64,000 bases of DNA, taken from Bacteroidota bacterium. GTDB lineage: Bacteria > Bacteroidota > Bacteroidia > Chitinophagales > Saprospiraceae. Positions 20,252 through 30,079 of the stretch are shown piece after piece. The notes beneath the pieces were generated by a model that was not told the DNA's origin, did not search any database, and saw only the letters and a program-made list of their open reading frames with translations. The stretch spans positions 91,917 through 155,916 of the forward strand of contig JAKQLF010000277.1 of NCBI GenBank assembly GCA_029567325.1, read 5' to 3'. The first letter of the stretch is position 1. Each line of letters starts with the position of its first letter. A program made the position numbers and the translations under genes.

Positions 20252-20905
20252 ATGTCATCCGATTCAGACTCTCCAATTGCAAAAATAAGCACCTCATTGC
20301 CGGAATCGCCCATTATACCTAAAGAAGAGAAAATTCACCGCCATTTCATCACCCACAAGCCTTTTGGATTCATCACCCAGTTTGTCAATACCAATAAGCG
20401 CAAAAAAGGGGTGTTGGGCGAACTGTATGATTTTCCTGAAGGTACCATGGCTATTGGGCGATTGGATGTAGACTCAGAAGGACTGCTTTTGTTGACTACC
20501 GATGGTATGGTAAGTTTCACTATTTGTAGTCGGAAAATCGAAAAGGAATATTATGTCCAACTCGACGGTATTATCGATGAAGAGGCCATTCAGAAAATGC
20601 AAGCGGGCGTTGAAATAGGTATTGACGGCATCAAATATTTGACCAAACCATGTATTGCCAGGCGACTGGAGGAACCCCCTTGTTTTCCCCCTCGCATAAA
20701 AGCCATCAGAGGCGAACATCATGGACCAACAAGTTGGGCTTCAATTACTATTCGTGAAGGCAAGTACAAACAGGTACGCAAAATGACGGCTGCAGTTGGT
20801 TTCCCCACATTAAGGCTCATGCGGGTAAGGATTGGCAATATCCATCTAGGCGCACTCAAAGCCGGGGAAGTAATTGAAGTAGCTAAGTTCGACGTAGATC
20901 TTTAA
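20252..20905 (+). CDS. rRNA pseudouridine synthase, RluE-like (RsuA/RluB/E/F family)
   Basis: A 217-residue enzyme, the usual RluE length, that isomerises a uridine in 23S rRNA. The catalytic Asp lies in GRLDVDSEGLLLLTTDG, the substrate-binding IEKEYYVQLDG follows, and the C-terminal REGKYKQVRKM signature is complete. There is no S4 RNA-binding domain, which separates RluE from RsuA, RluB and RluF. I chose the ATG at 20252; the track start is a TTG 34 codons earlier giving an unlikely extension. It converges on the amidase gene with a 13-bp gap. Confidence 0.88.
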   Translation: MSSDSDSPIAKISTSLPESPIIPKEEKIHRHFITHKPFGFITQFVNTNKRKKGVLGELYDFPEGTMAIGRLDVDSEGLLLLTTDGMVSFTICSRKIEKEYYVQLDGIIDEEAIQKMQAGVEIGIDGIKYLTKPCIARRLEEPPCFPPRIKAIRGEHHGPTSWASITIREGKYKQVRKMTAAVGFPTLRLMRVRIGNIHLGALKAGEVIEVAKFDVDL

Positions 20906-20918
20906 AACCACTAACATA

Positions 20919-22520
20919 TTAGTCAGCAACTAGGAATTTTGGAACCTTGCGATGTTTGGTTCCATTTTCATAAGCAAATGCCATTTCCAACAATACAGGC
21001 TCACTCCAAGCTCTTCCAAAAAACGAAATACCTATCGGTAATTCACCAACAAATCCCATGGGCACCGTAATGCTGGGATATCCAGCCTGAGCAGCAGGAG
21101 AAGAAGTTCCCAAAGTATAATGATCTCCATTCAACAAATCTGTGTGCCATGCGGGACTGCCTGTCGGTGCAATGATGGCATCCAAGTTATTACTGTCCAT
21201 CACTTTGTCCATTCCATTTTTGCGACTTCCAAGCATCAGGGCTTCTAAGGCTTTTTTATATTTTGGATCCGTGAGATCACCCTTCGCCAAAGCCATTTCG
21301 AGGTATTTTTGGTCAAAATGTTCCAATTCGATGGAATCACTTTTGTTGAATGCTATCAACTCCTCCAAATTTTTGATTTTAGCATCGGGTCCCAATGATT
21401 TAAAGTATTTATTCAGCCCATCTTTATACTCAAACAACATGATTTCAAAAGAATGTTCACCGACAGCATCATCTCCAATGTTATCTACTTCTACGATTTC
21501 TGCACCTTGACTTTTCATAAAAGCTACTGCTCTATTCATCAAAGTATCCACTTTATTGATTCGTCCAAAAGGCTTTTTAAATAATCCAATCCTTTTACCT
21601 TTTAAACCATCTTTTTTCAAAAACTGCGTATAATCCAAATGGAATTTACCCTCACTTGCCCAAGTTTTATCATCCAATGAATCGACCCCGACCAATGCAC
21701 CCAAACAAATAGCTGCATCCGTCAATGTGCGAGCCATGGGACCAGGTGTATCTTGCGTGTACGAAATAGGAATAACACCACTGCGACTTACCAAACCCAC
21801 GGTTGGTTTGATGCCAACAATGCCATTGGCGTGAGATGGACAAACGATAGAACCATTGGTCTCTGTGCCAATGGCCAACATAGTCAAGTTTGCAGAAACT
21901 GACGCCCCAGAACCCGAACTCGAACCACAAGGATTGCGACTCAAAACATATGGATTTTTGACCTGTCCACCTAAACCACTCCATCCACTTGTTGACATTT
22001 CACCCCTGAAATTCGCCCACTCACTCATATTGGCTTTGCCAATGATGACCGCTCCAGCCTTGCGCAATTTACTCGCAACATCACTGTCTTGAAGGGGATG
22101 CGAACCAGCCAAAGCCCTTGATCCAGCTGTGGTAGACATTTGATCATGGGTATCGATGTTGTCTTTCAATAAAATAGGAATGCCATGTAATGGACCTCTC
22201 TTTTTACCAGCTTTCAACTCCACATCCAAAGCTGCCGCAATTGCCAAAGCTTCAGGATTTACCTCTATGACAGAATGAAGTGCTGGGCCTTGTTGATCGA
22301 TGGCCGCTATTCTTTTCAAATATGCATCAACAACTTGCTCAATGGTAAAATCTCCATTTGCATACCCAGCTTGCATCTGATTGATATCGTATTCCAAAAA
22401 TTTAAAGTCAGCAGTATCGGTACTTACTTGTTCGACGGTTGCATTTTTGCAGCTACCATTCAAAAGCACCAAACCACAGATTCCAAAAACCAATAGAAAA
22501 GCATTTCGCATCATTATCAT
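20919..22520 (-). CDS. Exported amidase, lipoprotein (amidase signature family)
   Basis: A 533-residue amidase that hydrolyses carbon-nitrogen bonds of amides, substrate unknown. The signal peptide FLLVFGICGLVLLNGSCKN ends in a lipobox Cys. The Ser-cisSer-Lys machinery is visible: Lys in GIPILLKDNIDTHD and the signature CGSSSGSGASVSANL with the nucleophile in ETNGSIVCPS. GatA-like activity is unlikely because it is exported and no gatB or gatC is near. The neighbouring amidohydrolase gene on the same strand suggests related breakdown of amide or peptide compounds. Confidence 0.9.
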   Translation of the reverse strand: MIMMRNAFLLVFGICGLVLLNGSCKNATVEQVSTDTADFKFLEYDINQMQAGYANGDFTIEQVVDAYLKRIAAIDQQGPALHSVIEVNPEALAIAAALDVELKAGKKRGPLHGIPILLKDNIDTHDQMSTTAGSRALAGSHPLQDSDVASKLRKAGAVIIGKANMSEWANFRGEMSTSGWSGLGGQVKNPYVLSRNPCGSSSGSGASVSANLTMLAIGTETNGSIVCPSHANGIVGIKPTVGLVSRSGVIPISYTQDTPGPMARTLTDAAICLGALVGVDSLDDKTWASEGKFHLDYTQFLKKDGLKGKRIGLFKKPFGRINKVDTLMNRAVAFMKSQGAEIVEVDNIGDDAVGEHSFEIMLFEYKDGLNKYFKSLGPDAKIKNLEELIAFNKSDSIELEHFDQKYLEMALAKGDLTDPKYKKALEALMLGSRKNGMDKVMDSNNLDAIIAPTGSPAWHTDLLNGDHYTLGTSSPAAQAGYPSITVPMGFVGELPIGISFFGRAWSEPVLLEMAFAYENGTKHRKVPKFLVAD

Positions 22521-22739
22521 CGTTTTATCATGTTATTAATCTAGGATACCACTCCCGGGAACTGAAAAGATATTCAGCAATCGCAATTTAAACACCAAAA
22601 TCTATTTCGTTTGAACGATTTCCAAGGTATTTTTTATTTTTCAATAATCTGGACTGCTATTCGAATGCTTCCTCCTTAATTAGCAGTTGATCCAAGTGTC
22701 ATTGCCAAAAATATCGTGTATTTTTCATTCAAAAAAAAA

Positions 22740-24008
22740 TCACTTTACCACCAGTTTTCCACCCAACATCACCATTTCAATTTTTCGTAGGACACTGATA
22801 TTTTCCAACGGATTGCCCTTTACAACCACTAAATCAGCCAGTTTACCCGGCTTGATTTCGCCTAAATGATCCAAACCAAAAACTTTAGCATTCACAGCAG
22901 TTACCGATCTTAAAATATCCAATGGAGCCATTCCGTAATCCACCATTATTTCCAATTCGCGGACATTATCACCATGACTAAAAACACCGACATCACCACC
23001 AGCAACGATGGTTACACCTGCTTCCAAAGCCAATTTAAATGATTTCCTTTTTTCTTTAATTCTTTCTGGCTCTGGATCAACCCCTTTTTTCCAACCTTTA
23101 TATTGTGACACTGCATCACCTGCAGCAAGTGTTGGGCACAGAGCAACTCCACGCGTTTGCATCAATTCAAATATCTCTTTAGTTCCTGCATCGCCGTGTT
23201 CAATGGTATGCACCCCCGCCATAATGGCTCTGCGCATACCTTCTTCACTGGCCGCATGAGCTACCACCACCCTCCCACTGCTCTTCGTGACTTCAACAAC
23301 AGTTTCCAACTCTTTTTGCGTAAAAGTAGGCATGGCTGTCAAAAGCATTCCCCATCTATAATCTGCATAAACCTTAATCACATCAGCACCATGTCCTATT
23401 TGATCACGCACGACCTTGATAAGATTGTCGTATCCATCGGCTTCTTCAGCTCCAAGCGGCACCTGCACATGGGCAGCGAAACCTTTAGGACCATAACTTC
23501 CAGTAGTAACAATGGCCTTACCAGCCACTAAAAGTCTAGGACCTTGGACTATACCCTTAATTATACTTTCCTTTAAGCCAACATCTGCATATTCAGCGCC
23601 CTCCGAACCCAGGTCTCGTACAGTAGTGAATCCCGCAAATAAGGTTTTTTGAGCATGAACAGCGCCTCTAATCGACCTTTCAGCTTGAGATTCCAACAAA
23701 ATTTGATCATTCCAAGATGTTTCATTGTAAGGATGGAGCAACATATGTGCGTGACCTTCAATCATACCAGGCATCAACGTGCCTTCAGGAAAATTCAACC
23801 TTTTACAATTTGGTGGAATGGTTAATTTACCTTCTTCATCAAATGCCACAATGGTGTCACCTTTGATCAAAACCACCTTATTGTTCTGAAAATCCTGACC
23901 GTCAAAAACCCACTTGGCTTTGATCAATGTGTATTCTTGCCCATGCAGCAAAGGAAATATCAACATCAAACACAGGATTTTCAGAAAGTATTTCAGCTCA
24001 AAAGTCAT
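22740..24008 (-). CDS. Exported metal-dependent amidohydrolase
   Basis: A 422-residue amidohydrolase with a signal peptide (FLKILCLMLIFPLLHG). Metal ligands are visible: HAH in MIEGHAHMLLHPYN, the probable carboxylated Lys in GADVIKVYADYRWG, His in VVAHAASEEGMRRA, His in GVHTIEHGD and the catalytic Asp in VAGGDVGVFSHG. This is the imidazolonepropionase/Xaa-Pro dipeptidase-like branch. Substrate cannot be told. It lies about 220 bp upstream of the exported amidase gene in the same direction. Confidence 0.88.
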   Translation of the reverse strand: MTFELKYFLKILCLMLIFPLLHGQEYTLIKAKWVFDGQDFQNNKVVLIKGDTIVAFDEEGKLTIPPNCKRLNFPEGTLMPGMIEGHAHMLLHPYNETSWNDQILLESQAERSIRGAVHAQKTLFAGFTTVRDLGSEGAEYADVGLKESIIKGIVQGPRLLVAGKAIVTTGSYGPKGFAAHVQVPLGAEEADGYDNLIKVVRDQIGHGADVIKVYADYRWGMLLTAMPTFTQKELETVVEVTKSSGRVVVAHAASEEGMRRAIMAGVHTIEHGDAGTKEIFELMQTRGVALCPTLAAGDAVSQYKGWKKGVDPEPERIKEKRKSFKLALEAGVTIVAGGDVGVFSHGDNVRELEIMVDYGMAPLDILRSVTAVNAKVFGLDHLGEIKPGKLADLVVVKGNPLENISVLRKIEMVMLGGKLVVK

Positions 24009-24314
24009 TTTTTGAAAGTTAACTTGGTGTAAGGTAATGGTTGAAAATTGACTAAATGGCTACAGTTCCATGCAATTTAGCCTAAACGAATATAACCAGA
24101 TTTGAAACGATCCTATGAAAAAATTCCAGAAGCCATTGAAATTTTCACTTTCTTATTATCTTGACATCGATTCTCTTTCCAACCGAGCACAACAAACTTT
24201 CTTTCTTTTATTTGTTGTTTGAATAAAGAGCGTCAACTTATGTTTTACATTTCAAAATTCTAAGACATAAGACCTTAATCATATGCCAAACCAAACAAGC
24301 TTAAAATTGCCAAC
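24009..24314. other. Divergent intergenic region
   Basis: This 306-bp gap separates the minus-strand amidohydrolase gene from the plus-strand VPS10 gene, so it must hold both promoters. TAAAATTG at 24301-24308 is a weak -7 candidate for the plus-strand gene, but it is too close to the ATG to be sure. I see no repeat, ORF or structure of note. Confidence 0.4.
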
Positions 24315-27300
24315 ATGAGACAACATTTATCTTTTGCATCTATCCTATTATTACTCTGCTATTTTTTACCCGCTTCCGCTCAGGTTTCGAATAAAACGCT
24401 GCAAGATTCCACTTTAGACTTAATCAGTTATCGAAACATTGGACCTTTCAGAGGAGGTCGTTCTTGCGCGGTGGCTGGTGTTCCTGGTAAGCCCAATCTT
24501 TTTTACTTTGGAGCGACTGGTGGTGGCGTCTGGCAAACTGAAAACGGAGGTCGTTCATGGCAAAACATCAGTGATGGTTATTTTGGTGGTTCGATTGGCG
24601 CCATTGCGGTGGCTCCTTCAGACGACAATGTGATTTACGTCGGGGGCGGTGAAAAAACCGTACGAGGTAATGTTTCTTTTGGATACGGCGTCTGGAAAAC
24701 TGAAGACAAAGGCAAAACCTGGAAGTCTTGTGGTCTGGATAAAAGCCGTCATATTGGGAGAATCAAAGTGCATCCCCAAAATGCTGACATTGTATTTGCA
24801 GCGGTCATGGGAGATTTATTTAAGGCTTCCGCCGAAAGGGGTATTTATAAATCCATCGACGGTGGCAAGACTTGGAACAAAGTTTTATTTGTCAATGACC
24901 GAGCTGGTTTTGTTGACTTGGTCATTGATCCAAATAATCACCGTATTCTTTATGCAACCTCCTGGCGAGTAACCAGATCTCCCTACGATCTTTCTTCAGG
25001 TGGAGAAGGTTCTGCCTTGTGGAAAAGTACAGATGGTGGCAATACTTGGCAAAATATTTCGAGCAATGAAGGCCTACCTTCTGGTGTTTGGGGCATCAGT
25101 GCTGTTGCAGTTTCTTACCAGTCTAGCGACAAGCTTTGGGCTTTGATAGAAAATGAAAACGGTGGTGTTTATCAATCACTCGACGCTGGAAAAACTTGGA
25201 AAAAAGTCAATGAAGATCGGTCTTTGCGACAAAGGGCTTGGTATTATACCCGCATTTATGCCGATACCAAAGACAATGAAGTGGTTTATGTTTTGAATGT
25301 TTCTTACCATAAATCCGACGACGGTGGCAAAACTTTTAAATCAGCCTATGCTGAACACAGCGATCATCACGATTTGTGGATAGCTCCAGAAGACCCAAAC
25401 CGCATGATCATTGCCGATGACGGGGGAGCTCAAGTGACCTATGATGGGGGTGAAACCTGGTCTACTTACCACAATCAACCCACTGGTCAGTTTTATAGAC
25501 TCACTACCGACAACCACTTTCCTTACCGAATTTATGCCGCCCAACAAGACAATTCAACCATCCGAATTCAACACAGAAGTTTGCAATCTGGAATTTCAGA
25601 AACTGATTGGCAAGAAACAGCTGGTGGCGAATCAGCACACATTGCAGTCGATCCACTGAATGATGAAATTGTTTATGGTGGCAGTTACGATGGATTTCTC
25701 ACTAGGGAAAACCACCAAACCAAAAGTGTCAGAGCAATCAATGTTTGGCCAGACAATCCCATGGGTTATGGCGCGGAAGGTATGAAATATCGTTTCCAAT
25801 GGAATTTCCCCATCTTTTTCTCTAAGCACAATCCAAAGAAGTTATACGCTGGCTCTCAACATCTACATGTTACGGTCGATGAAGGCCAAAACTGGGAATT
25901 AGTAAGTCCAGATTTAACACGCAATGAAGCTGAAAAATTGGTTTCTTCTGGTGGTCCTATCACAAAAGATAACACCAGTGTGGAGTATTATGCAACCATT
26001 TTTGCTGCAGATGAATCGCCACTCAAAGAAGGTTTGATTTGGGTAGGTTCTGATGATGGTCGTTTGCACATCACTCAGGATGGCGGCAAGGTTTGGACAG
26101 AGGTCAATGACTCAAAGATAATGCCTAAGTACCTGATGATCAACAGTGTAGAACCATCTTCTTTTGACCCAGCTGTTTGTTATGTTGCTGGTACTTCTTA
26201 TAAAGAGGGCGATTATAGTCCTTATCTTTTCAAAACAAAAGACTATGGCAAAACATGGAAAAAAATTGTTTCAGGAATTCCTGGGGAACACTTTACCAGA
26301 GTTGTCAGGGAGGATCCTTACAAAAAAGGAGTGCTTTATGCTGGCACAGAAACAGGCATGTATTTTTCAACTGATGATGGGGAAAGTTGGAAGTCTTTAC
26401 AGCTCAATTTGCCTATTGTTCCTATCACTGATCTCAAAATAAAAGAGGGCGGTCTCATTGTTGCCACCCAAGGCCGAGGTATTTGGATTTTAGATGATTT
26501 AAAAGTTTTACATCAGATAGTAGATATGCCAAAAGAAAAGGCTGTTCGACTATTTACGCCTAAAGATGTTTACAGAATGCCTGGTTCTAGTTCGCCTAAT
26601 GCAGCAAAAAATGGACAAGGTACCAACCATGCGGCTGGTTTGGTTTTACATTATATATTACCCACTTATGATGATAAAAAAGATACAATTTCCATTACGA
26701 TTATGGGAAATGCGGGCGATACAATTATTTCCTATAGTAATAAAAGCAAGGAAAAATCTACTACCCTTAAGCCTAAAAAAGGAGCCAATACTTTTAATTG
26801 GAACATGCGCTATCCCGATGCCAAATCATTTGATGGTATGATCCTTTGGTGGTCCGACCTTTCTGGTCCGCTTGCCGTCCCTGGTGAGTACAAAGCTTCA
26901 TTAAAGGTCAATAACAACACCTTATCCACTCCATTCAAAATTTTAAAAAGTCCAGCGAGTGAAGGTGATGAAGCCAGCATGGGCGCCCAATTCAAGTTTG
27001 TAAAAAGTATTGACGACAAAATCAATGAAGCACATCAAGCCATCATTGACATCAGAAGTTTACAAAAAAGTATCAAGCTATATGAAAAGGAACTCAAGGT
27101 CGATTCTCTCAAAATTTGGTCCGACTCTATAGGAAACATGGCTTCTATCATCGAGAAAGAACTTTACCAAACCCAAAATAAGTCCAATCAAGATCCATTG
27201 AATTATCCAATAAAACTGACAAATAAACTGGCTCACCTCAATGCGCTAAGTCAAATGGGCACTCAAGATTTTGGACCAACTACTTCCATGGTTGCTGTAC

Positions 27301-27431
27301 GGGATCAACTTGTTGCGGCTATCGATAAGCAGTTGACTGATTGGCGTGCCATCCACTCTTCTTTGATTCCAATGTTGAATGATTTGATGCGGAAATCGAA
27401 GATTGATTATATTCAAATTGGAAAAAATTGA
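24315..27431 (+). CDS. Large exported VPS10/BNR-repeat protein, copy 2
   Basis: A 1038-residue paralog of the gene at 15900. After a signal peptide (ASILLLLCYFLPASAQ) it begins with [17 protein letters not shown] and has repeated Asp-boxes such as TEDKGKTW, SIDGGKTW, STDGGNTW, SLDAGKTW and STDDGESW across a double propeller. From about residue 740 comes a beta-rich segment, then a helical C-terminus. No sorting domain is seen at the end. The two copies are alike over the whole length and flank the pseudouridine synthase, amidase and amidohydrolase genes in opposite orientation. Role unproven; secreted peptide or glycan binding or degradation is possible. Confidence 0.85.
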   Translation: MRQHLSFASILLLLCYFLPASAQVSNKTLQDSTLDLISYRNIGPFRGGRSCAVAGVPGKPNLFYFGATGGGVWQTENGGRSWQNISDGYFGGSIGAIAVAPSDDNVIYVGGGEKTVRGNVSFGYGVWKTEDKGKTWKSCGLDKSRHIGRIKVHPQNADIVFAAVMGDLFKASAERGIYKSIDGGKTWNKVLFVNDRAGFVDLVIDPNNHRILYATSWRVTRSPYDLSSGGEGSALWKSTDGGNTWQNISSNEGLPSGVWGISAVAVSYQSSDKLWALIENENGGVYQSLDAGKTWKKVNEDRSLRQRAWYYTRIYADTKDNEVVYVLNVSYHKSDDGGKTFKSAYAEHSDHHDLWIAPEDPNRMIIADDGGAQVTYDGGETWSTYHNQPTGQFYRLTTDNHFPYRIYAAQQDNSTIRIQHRSLQSGISETDWQETAGGESAHIAVDPLNDEIVYGGSYDGFLTRENHQTKSVRAINVWPDNPMGYGAEGMKYRFQWNFPIFFSKHNPKKLYAGSQHLHVTVDEGQNWELVSPDLTRNEAEKLVSSGGPITKDNTSVEYYATIFAADESPLKEGLIWVGSDDGRLHITQDGGKVWTEVNDSKIMPKYLMINSVEPSSFDPAVCYVAGTSYKEGDYSPYLFKTKDYGKTWKKIVSGIPGEHFTRVVREDPYKKGVLYAGTETGMYFSTDDGESWKSLQLNLPIVPITDLKIKEGGLIVATQGRGIWILDDLKVLHQIVDMPKEKAVRLFTPKDVYRMPGSSSPNAAKNGQGTNHAAGLVLHYILPTYDDKKDTISITIMGNAGDTIISYSNKSKEKSTTLKPKKGANTFNWNMRYPDAKSFDGMILWWSDLSGPLAVPGEYKASLKVNNNTLSTPFKILKSPASEGDEASMGAQFKFVKSIDDKINEAHQAIIDIRSLQKSIKLYEKELKVDSLKIWSDSIGNMASIIEKELYQTQNKSNQDPLNYPIKLTNKLAHLNALSQMGTQDFGPTTSMVAVRDQLVAAIDKQLTDWRAIHSSLIPMLNDLMRKSKIDYIQIGKN

Positions 27432-27473
27432 TTTTGTGTTATGTGAAATGTGAAGTGTTTTTTGTAAATAGTT

Positions 27474-27515
27474 AATGGTGAATGGTGAATGGTGAATGGT
27501 GAATGGTGAATGGTG
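27474..27515. repeat. Heptanucleotide array (AATGGTG)x6
   Basis: Six perfect copies of AATGGTG in tandem. The array is bracketed by two near-copies of GTGAAATGTgAAgTGTTTTTTGTAAATAGT (starting near 27443 and 27515), so the larger block also looks duplicated. It lies downstream of the VPS10 gene and is non-coding. Confidence 0.85.
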
Positions 27516-27613
27516 TGAAATGTAAAATGTTTTTTGTAAATAGTAAATAGTTAAGGGTTAATGATTAATGGTTACTGCAAGGGATTGCTTTATTGTTTAA
27601 GGGTTAATTAATA

Positions 27614-27725
27614 TTGCATTTTTGCCTAGTGCATTTTTGCCCTAGTGCATTTTTGCTTTATTGCATTTTTGCCTATTGCCTTTTTGCTTTATTGCATTTT
27701 TGCTTTATTGCATTTTTGCCCTATT
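27614..27725. repeat. Seven tandem TGCATTTTTGC units, 15-16 bp period
   Basis: Units of the form TGCATTTTTGC followed by CTAG, CCTAG, TTTAT or CTAT repeat seven times. The TGC...GC ends allow weak pairing. It ends about 70 bp before the folB promoter element. This and the heptamer array fill the gap between the VPS10 gene and folB. Confidence 0.85.
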
Positions 27726-27793
27726 GGTTAATAGTCGCCTTAGCTTCACAACTAGAATATGATTTGAAATGACGATCATTGCCAAATCTCCAT

Positions 27794-27801
27794 TAAATTT
27801 G
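27794..27801 (+). promoter_or_regulatory. -7 element of folB
   Basis: TAAATTTG is an exact match to TAnnTTTG and lies 18 bases before the ATG at 27820, so it decides that start against the upstream ATG at 27769. Confidence 0.5.
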
Positions 27802-27819
27802 CCATTACAAATAATAATT

Positions 27820-28170
27820 ATGAAAACAAAAGTAGCCATCAAAGGTGCTGCATTTTTTGCCTTCCACGGATTTTATGCTGAAGAACGAAAGGCCGGAACC
27901 CATTTTCTCATTGATGCTGAAGTGGAGTTGAAATCATTTGACAGCAATGAGGACAACATAACTGATACGGTAAATTATGAACACTTGTACAACATCTGCA
28001 AAAGTGAGATGGAAGTCACCCAAAAACTATTGGAAACGGTGGTTTTCAACATCATCAATCGATTCAAACACGATTTGCACAACGTGACAGCAGGCAAAGT
28101 ACGTATGGAAAAGTTGGGGCCACAATTGGGTGGTAAGGTGGAGAAGGCCATCGTGGAGATGGAATTTTAA
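27820..28170 (+). CDS. folB: Dihydroneopterin aldolase
   Basis: A 116-residue folate-synthesis enzyme that cleaves 7,8-dihydroneopterin to 6-hydroxymethyl-dihydropterin and glycolaldehyde. The start KVAIKGAAFFAFHGFYAEER is the conserved FolB opening, with the Glu-containing loop and the TVNYEHLYNI motif following. The catalytic Lys probably lies near the C-terminus in VRMEKLGPQLGG. The track start at 27769 adds 17 residues upstream of the promoter element, so I use the ATG at 27820. Confidence 0.92.
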   Translation: MKTKVAIKGAAFFAFHGFYAEERKAGTHFLIDAEVELKSFDSNEDNITDTVNYEHLYNICKSEMEVTQKLLETVVFNIINRFKHDLHNVTAGKVRMEKLGPQLGGKVEKAIVEMEF

Positions 28171-28306
28171 AAGGATTCATACACCACAAAGGTTTGTAAA
28201 TTCATCTTATCCATGTATTTTAGTGTGAAATGAAGCAACTTTAGTTTCATTACAATAACTACTAATATATTTTATATTGATATTCAAACATATAGAAAAT
28301 AAATTC

Positions 28307-29383
28307 ATGCGTCAATTAATCGTAGTCTTACTGCTTACCGCAATGTTTTCATGCAGTGAAGAAGTAAGAACCAATTTAACTCCCAAACCAAATGCCTTTG
28401 GCACGCTCAATGATGTAGTGATAATTGCGGATAAAAACCTTTCAGAAAGCATTGTAGGTGACTCTATTTCCTACTTTTTTGAATCTGCTTATCCCATCAT
28501 GCCGGCACCTGAGCCATATTTTGATATCCGTTTTTTTACACCAGAGGATTTAGAAGCTAAAAAAACAAGAAAAGAATTACGCACTTTTGTCATCGTAGCA
28601 GATGTCAATAATGAATCCAGCCCAACCACTCAAATGTTGAGAAAAGACATAGGTGAAGAAAAATTTCTAAGGGCAAAATCCATTGACGAATACAACAGCA
28701 GCGTTGGTCTTGACAAATGGGCTAATGGCCAGTTGATTGTCTATATTTTTGGAAGAGGTGTCAATGGTGTTTGTAATAGTCTCAGAGAAAATTATCCCGC
28801 GATTGCCGCCAGAATCAACAAACACGACGATACGCAATTGTATGCTAATATTTATCCCTTGAAAAAGTTAAATTATGAAGCAAACGATGAAGTCAAGCAA
28901 CTATTTGGCATAGATCTAAGTATTCCACCAGAGTTTAAAAAGGCTAATACTGTTGACAATGACAACATCATTTGGCTAAAAAGGGATATCAAAACAGTAG
29001 AGCAAGACATTGTAATACGTAAATTCCCTTACCGTAGCCAAAGTCAAATGAGTAAAGATAGCATCATTGCCATGCGCAATGAATATGGCCGTAAATACAT
29101 ACAAAGTACACAAGAAGGTTCATACATGCGCACTCACCAAGAATTTTTGCCAGTTTATGAATACAGTGCTAAAGTTGATGGGGCATATGCGATTGAATTA
29201 CGCGGAACTTGGGAAATGGAAAACGACTTTATGGGTGGACCATTTGTCACTTTTGCTATCCTCAACACACCTAAAAACGAAATCATTTTCGTGGATGCAT
29301 TTGTTTATGGCCCAGGCAAAAACAAAAGGGATTTCATGCAACAATTGGTTTACATCCTCAAGAATGCAAAATTGGTGAATTAA
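28307..29383 (+). CDS. DUF4837 family lipoprotein
   Basis: A 358-residue lipoprotein of a Bacteroidota-specific family. The signal peptide VVLLLTAMFSCSEE carries the lipobox Cys. Family-type stretches include NDVVIIADKNL near the start, two similar alpha/beta halves, and the C-terminal GTWEMENDFMGGPFVTFA and VDAFVYGPGKNKRDF. Function is unknown. The track start is a TTG at 28277; the ATG at 28307 directly before the signal peptide is better. Confidence 0.85.
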   Translation: MRQLIVVLLLTAMFSCSEEVRTNLTPKPNAFGTLNDVVIIADKNLSESIVGDSISYFFESAYPIMPAPEPYFDIRFFTPEDLEAKKTRKELRTFVIVADVNNESSPTTQMLRKDIGEEKFLRAKSIDEYNSSVGLDKWANGQLIVYIFGRGVNGVCNSLRENYPAIAARINKHDDTQLYANIYPLKKLNYEANDEVKQLFGIDLSIPPEFKKANTVDNDNIIWLKRDIKTVEQDIVIRKFPYRSQSQMSKDSIIAMRNEYGRKYIQSTQEGSYMRTHQEFLPVYEYSAKVDGAYAIELRGTWEMENDFMGGPFVTFAILNTPKNEIIFVDAFVYGPGKNKRDFMQQLVYILKNAKLVN

Positions 29384-29421
29384 AAAGCTATTTTATTAAA
29401 CATTATACTTAGCGCTACAAA

Positions 29422-29835
29422 ATGGCAACAGTCAATCCATACCTTTATTTTAATGGTAACTGCGAAGAAGCTTTTAATTTTTATAGCGCAATGTTTCGTA
29501 AAGAAATCACCCATTTAGGCCGGTACAGAGATGTTCCAACATCTGATCGGCCAATTTTTGAAGAGGTTGATGATAAAATTATGCATGTCACTTTACCCAT
29601 AAGCTCAGAAACATTTTTAATGGGTTCAGACAATACACAAGCCTACAATCAATCAAAAGATCAGCACACCTTCTCATTGATTATACATACAGACAGCAAA
29701 GAAGAAGCTGATCACCTATTTAGTGGGCTTTCTGAAGGAGGTACCGTAAAAGTTGCTATGAATTTGACATTTTGGGGTTCTTATTATGGAATCTGTGTGG
29801 ACAAATTTGGCATTATGTGGAAAATCACGACATAG
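29422..29835 (+). CDS. VOC family protein, PhnB-like
   Basis: A 137-residue cytoplasmic protein of the vicinal oxygen chelate superfamily. The opening VNPYLYFNGNCEEAFNFYSAMF is the PhnB-like signature, and the ending WGSYYGICVDKFGIMWKI is the second half of the fold. Such proteins bind or modify small molecules; the substrate is unknown. It follows the DUF4837 gene by 38 bp and may be co-transcribed. Confidence 0.88.
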   Translation: MATVNPYLYFNGNCEEAFNFYSAMFRKEITHLGRYRDVPTSDRPIFEEVDDKIMHVTLPISSETFLMGSDNTQAYNQSKDQHTFSLIIHTDSKEEADHLFSGLSEGGTVKVAMNLTFWGSYYGICVDKFGIMWKITT

Positions 29836-30079
29836 GCACATATTATTATTCAAAAAAATCATCACTTACAAATTTCTTAACTGTCATTTGTCAATTTCCT
29901 TTTGATAAGACAATAGTCTTCTTCGAACCCTAGAAACGAATTAGTATTTTGGCGTGCCTTTATTAAAAATAAGGTAAACCTGCAGAACCATCTTGTGGCA
30001 AATTTGTTATTTTCACAATAAATAAACAACATAATAATCCTAAACCAATATTTATTTAATTGCTATTTAATCTTGAAAA

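Noticed and set aside
27614-27725. Possible CRISPR or attachment site
   Set aside because: Units are 15-16 bp with no unique spacers and no integrase is near.
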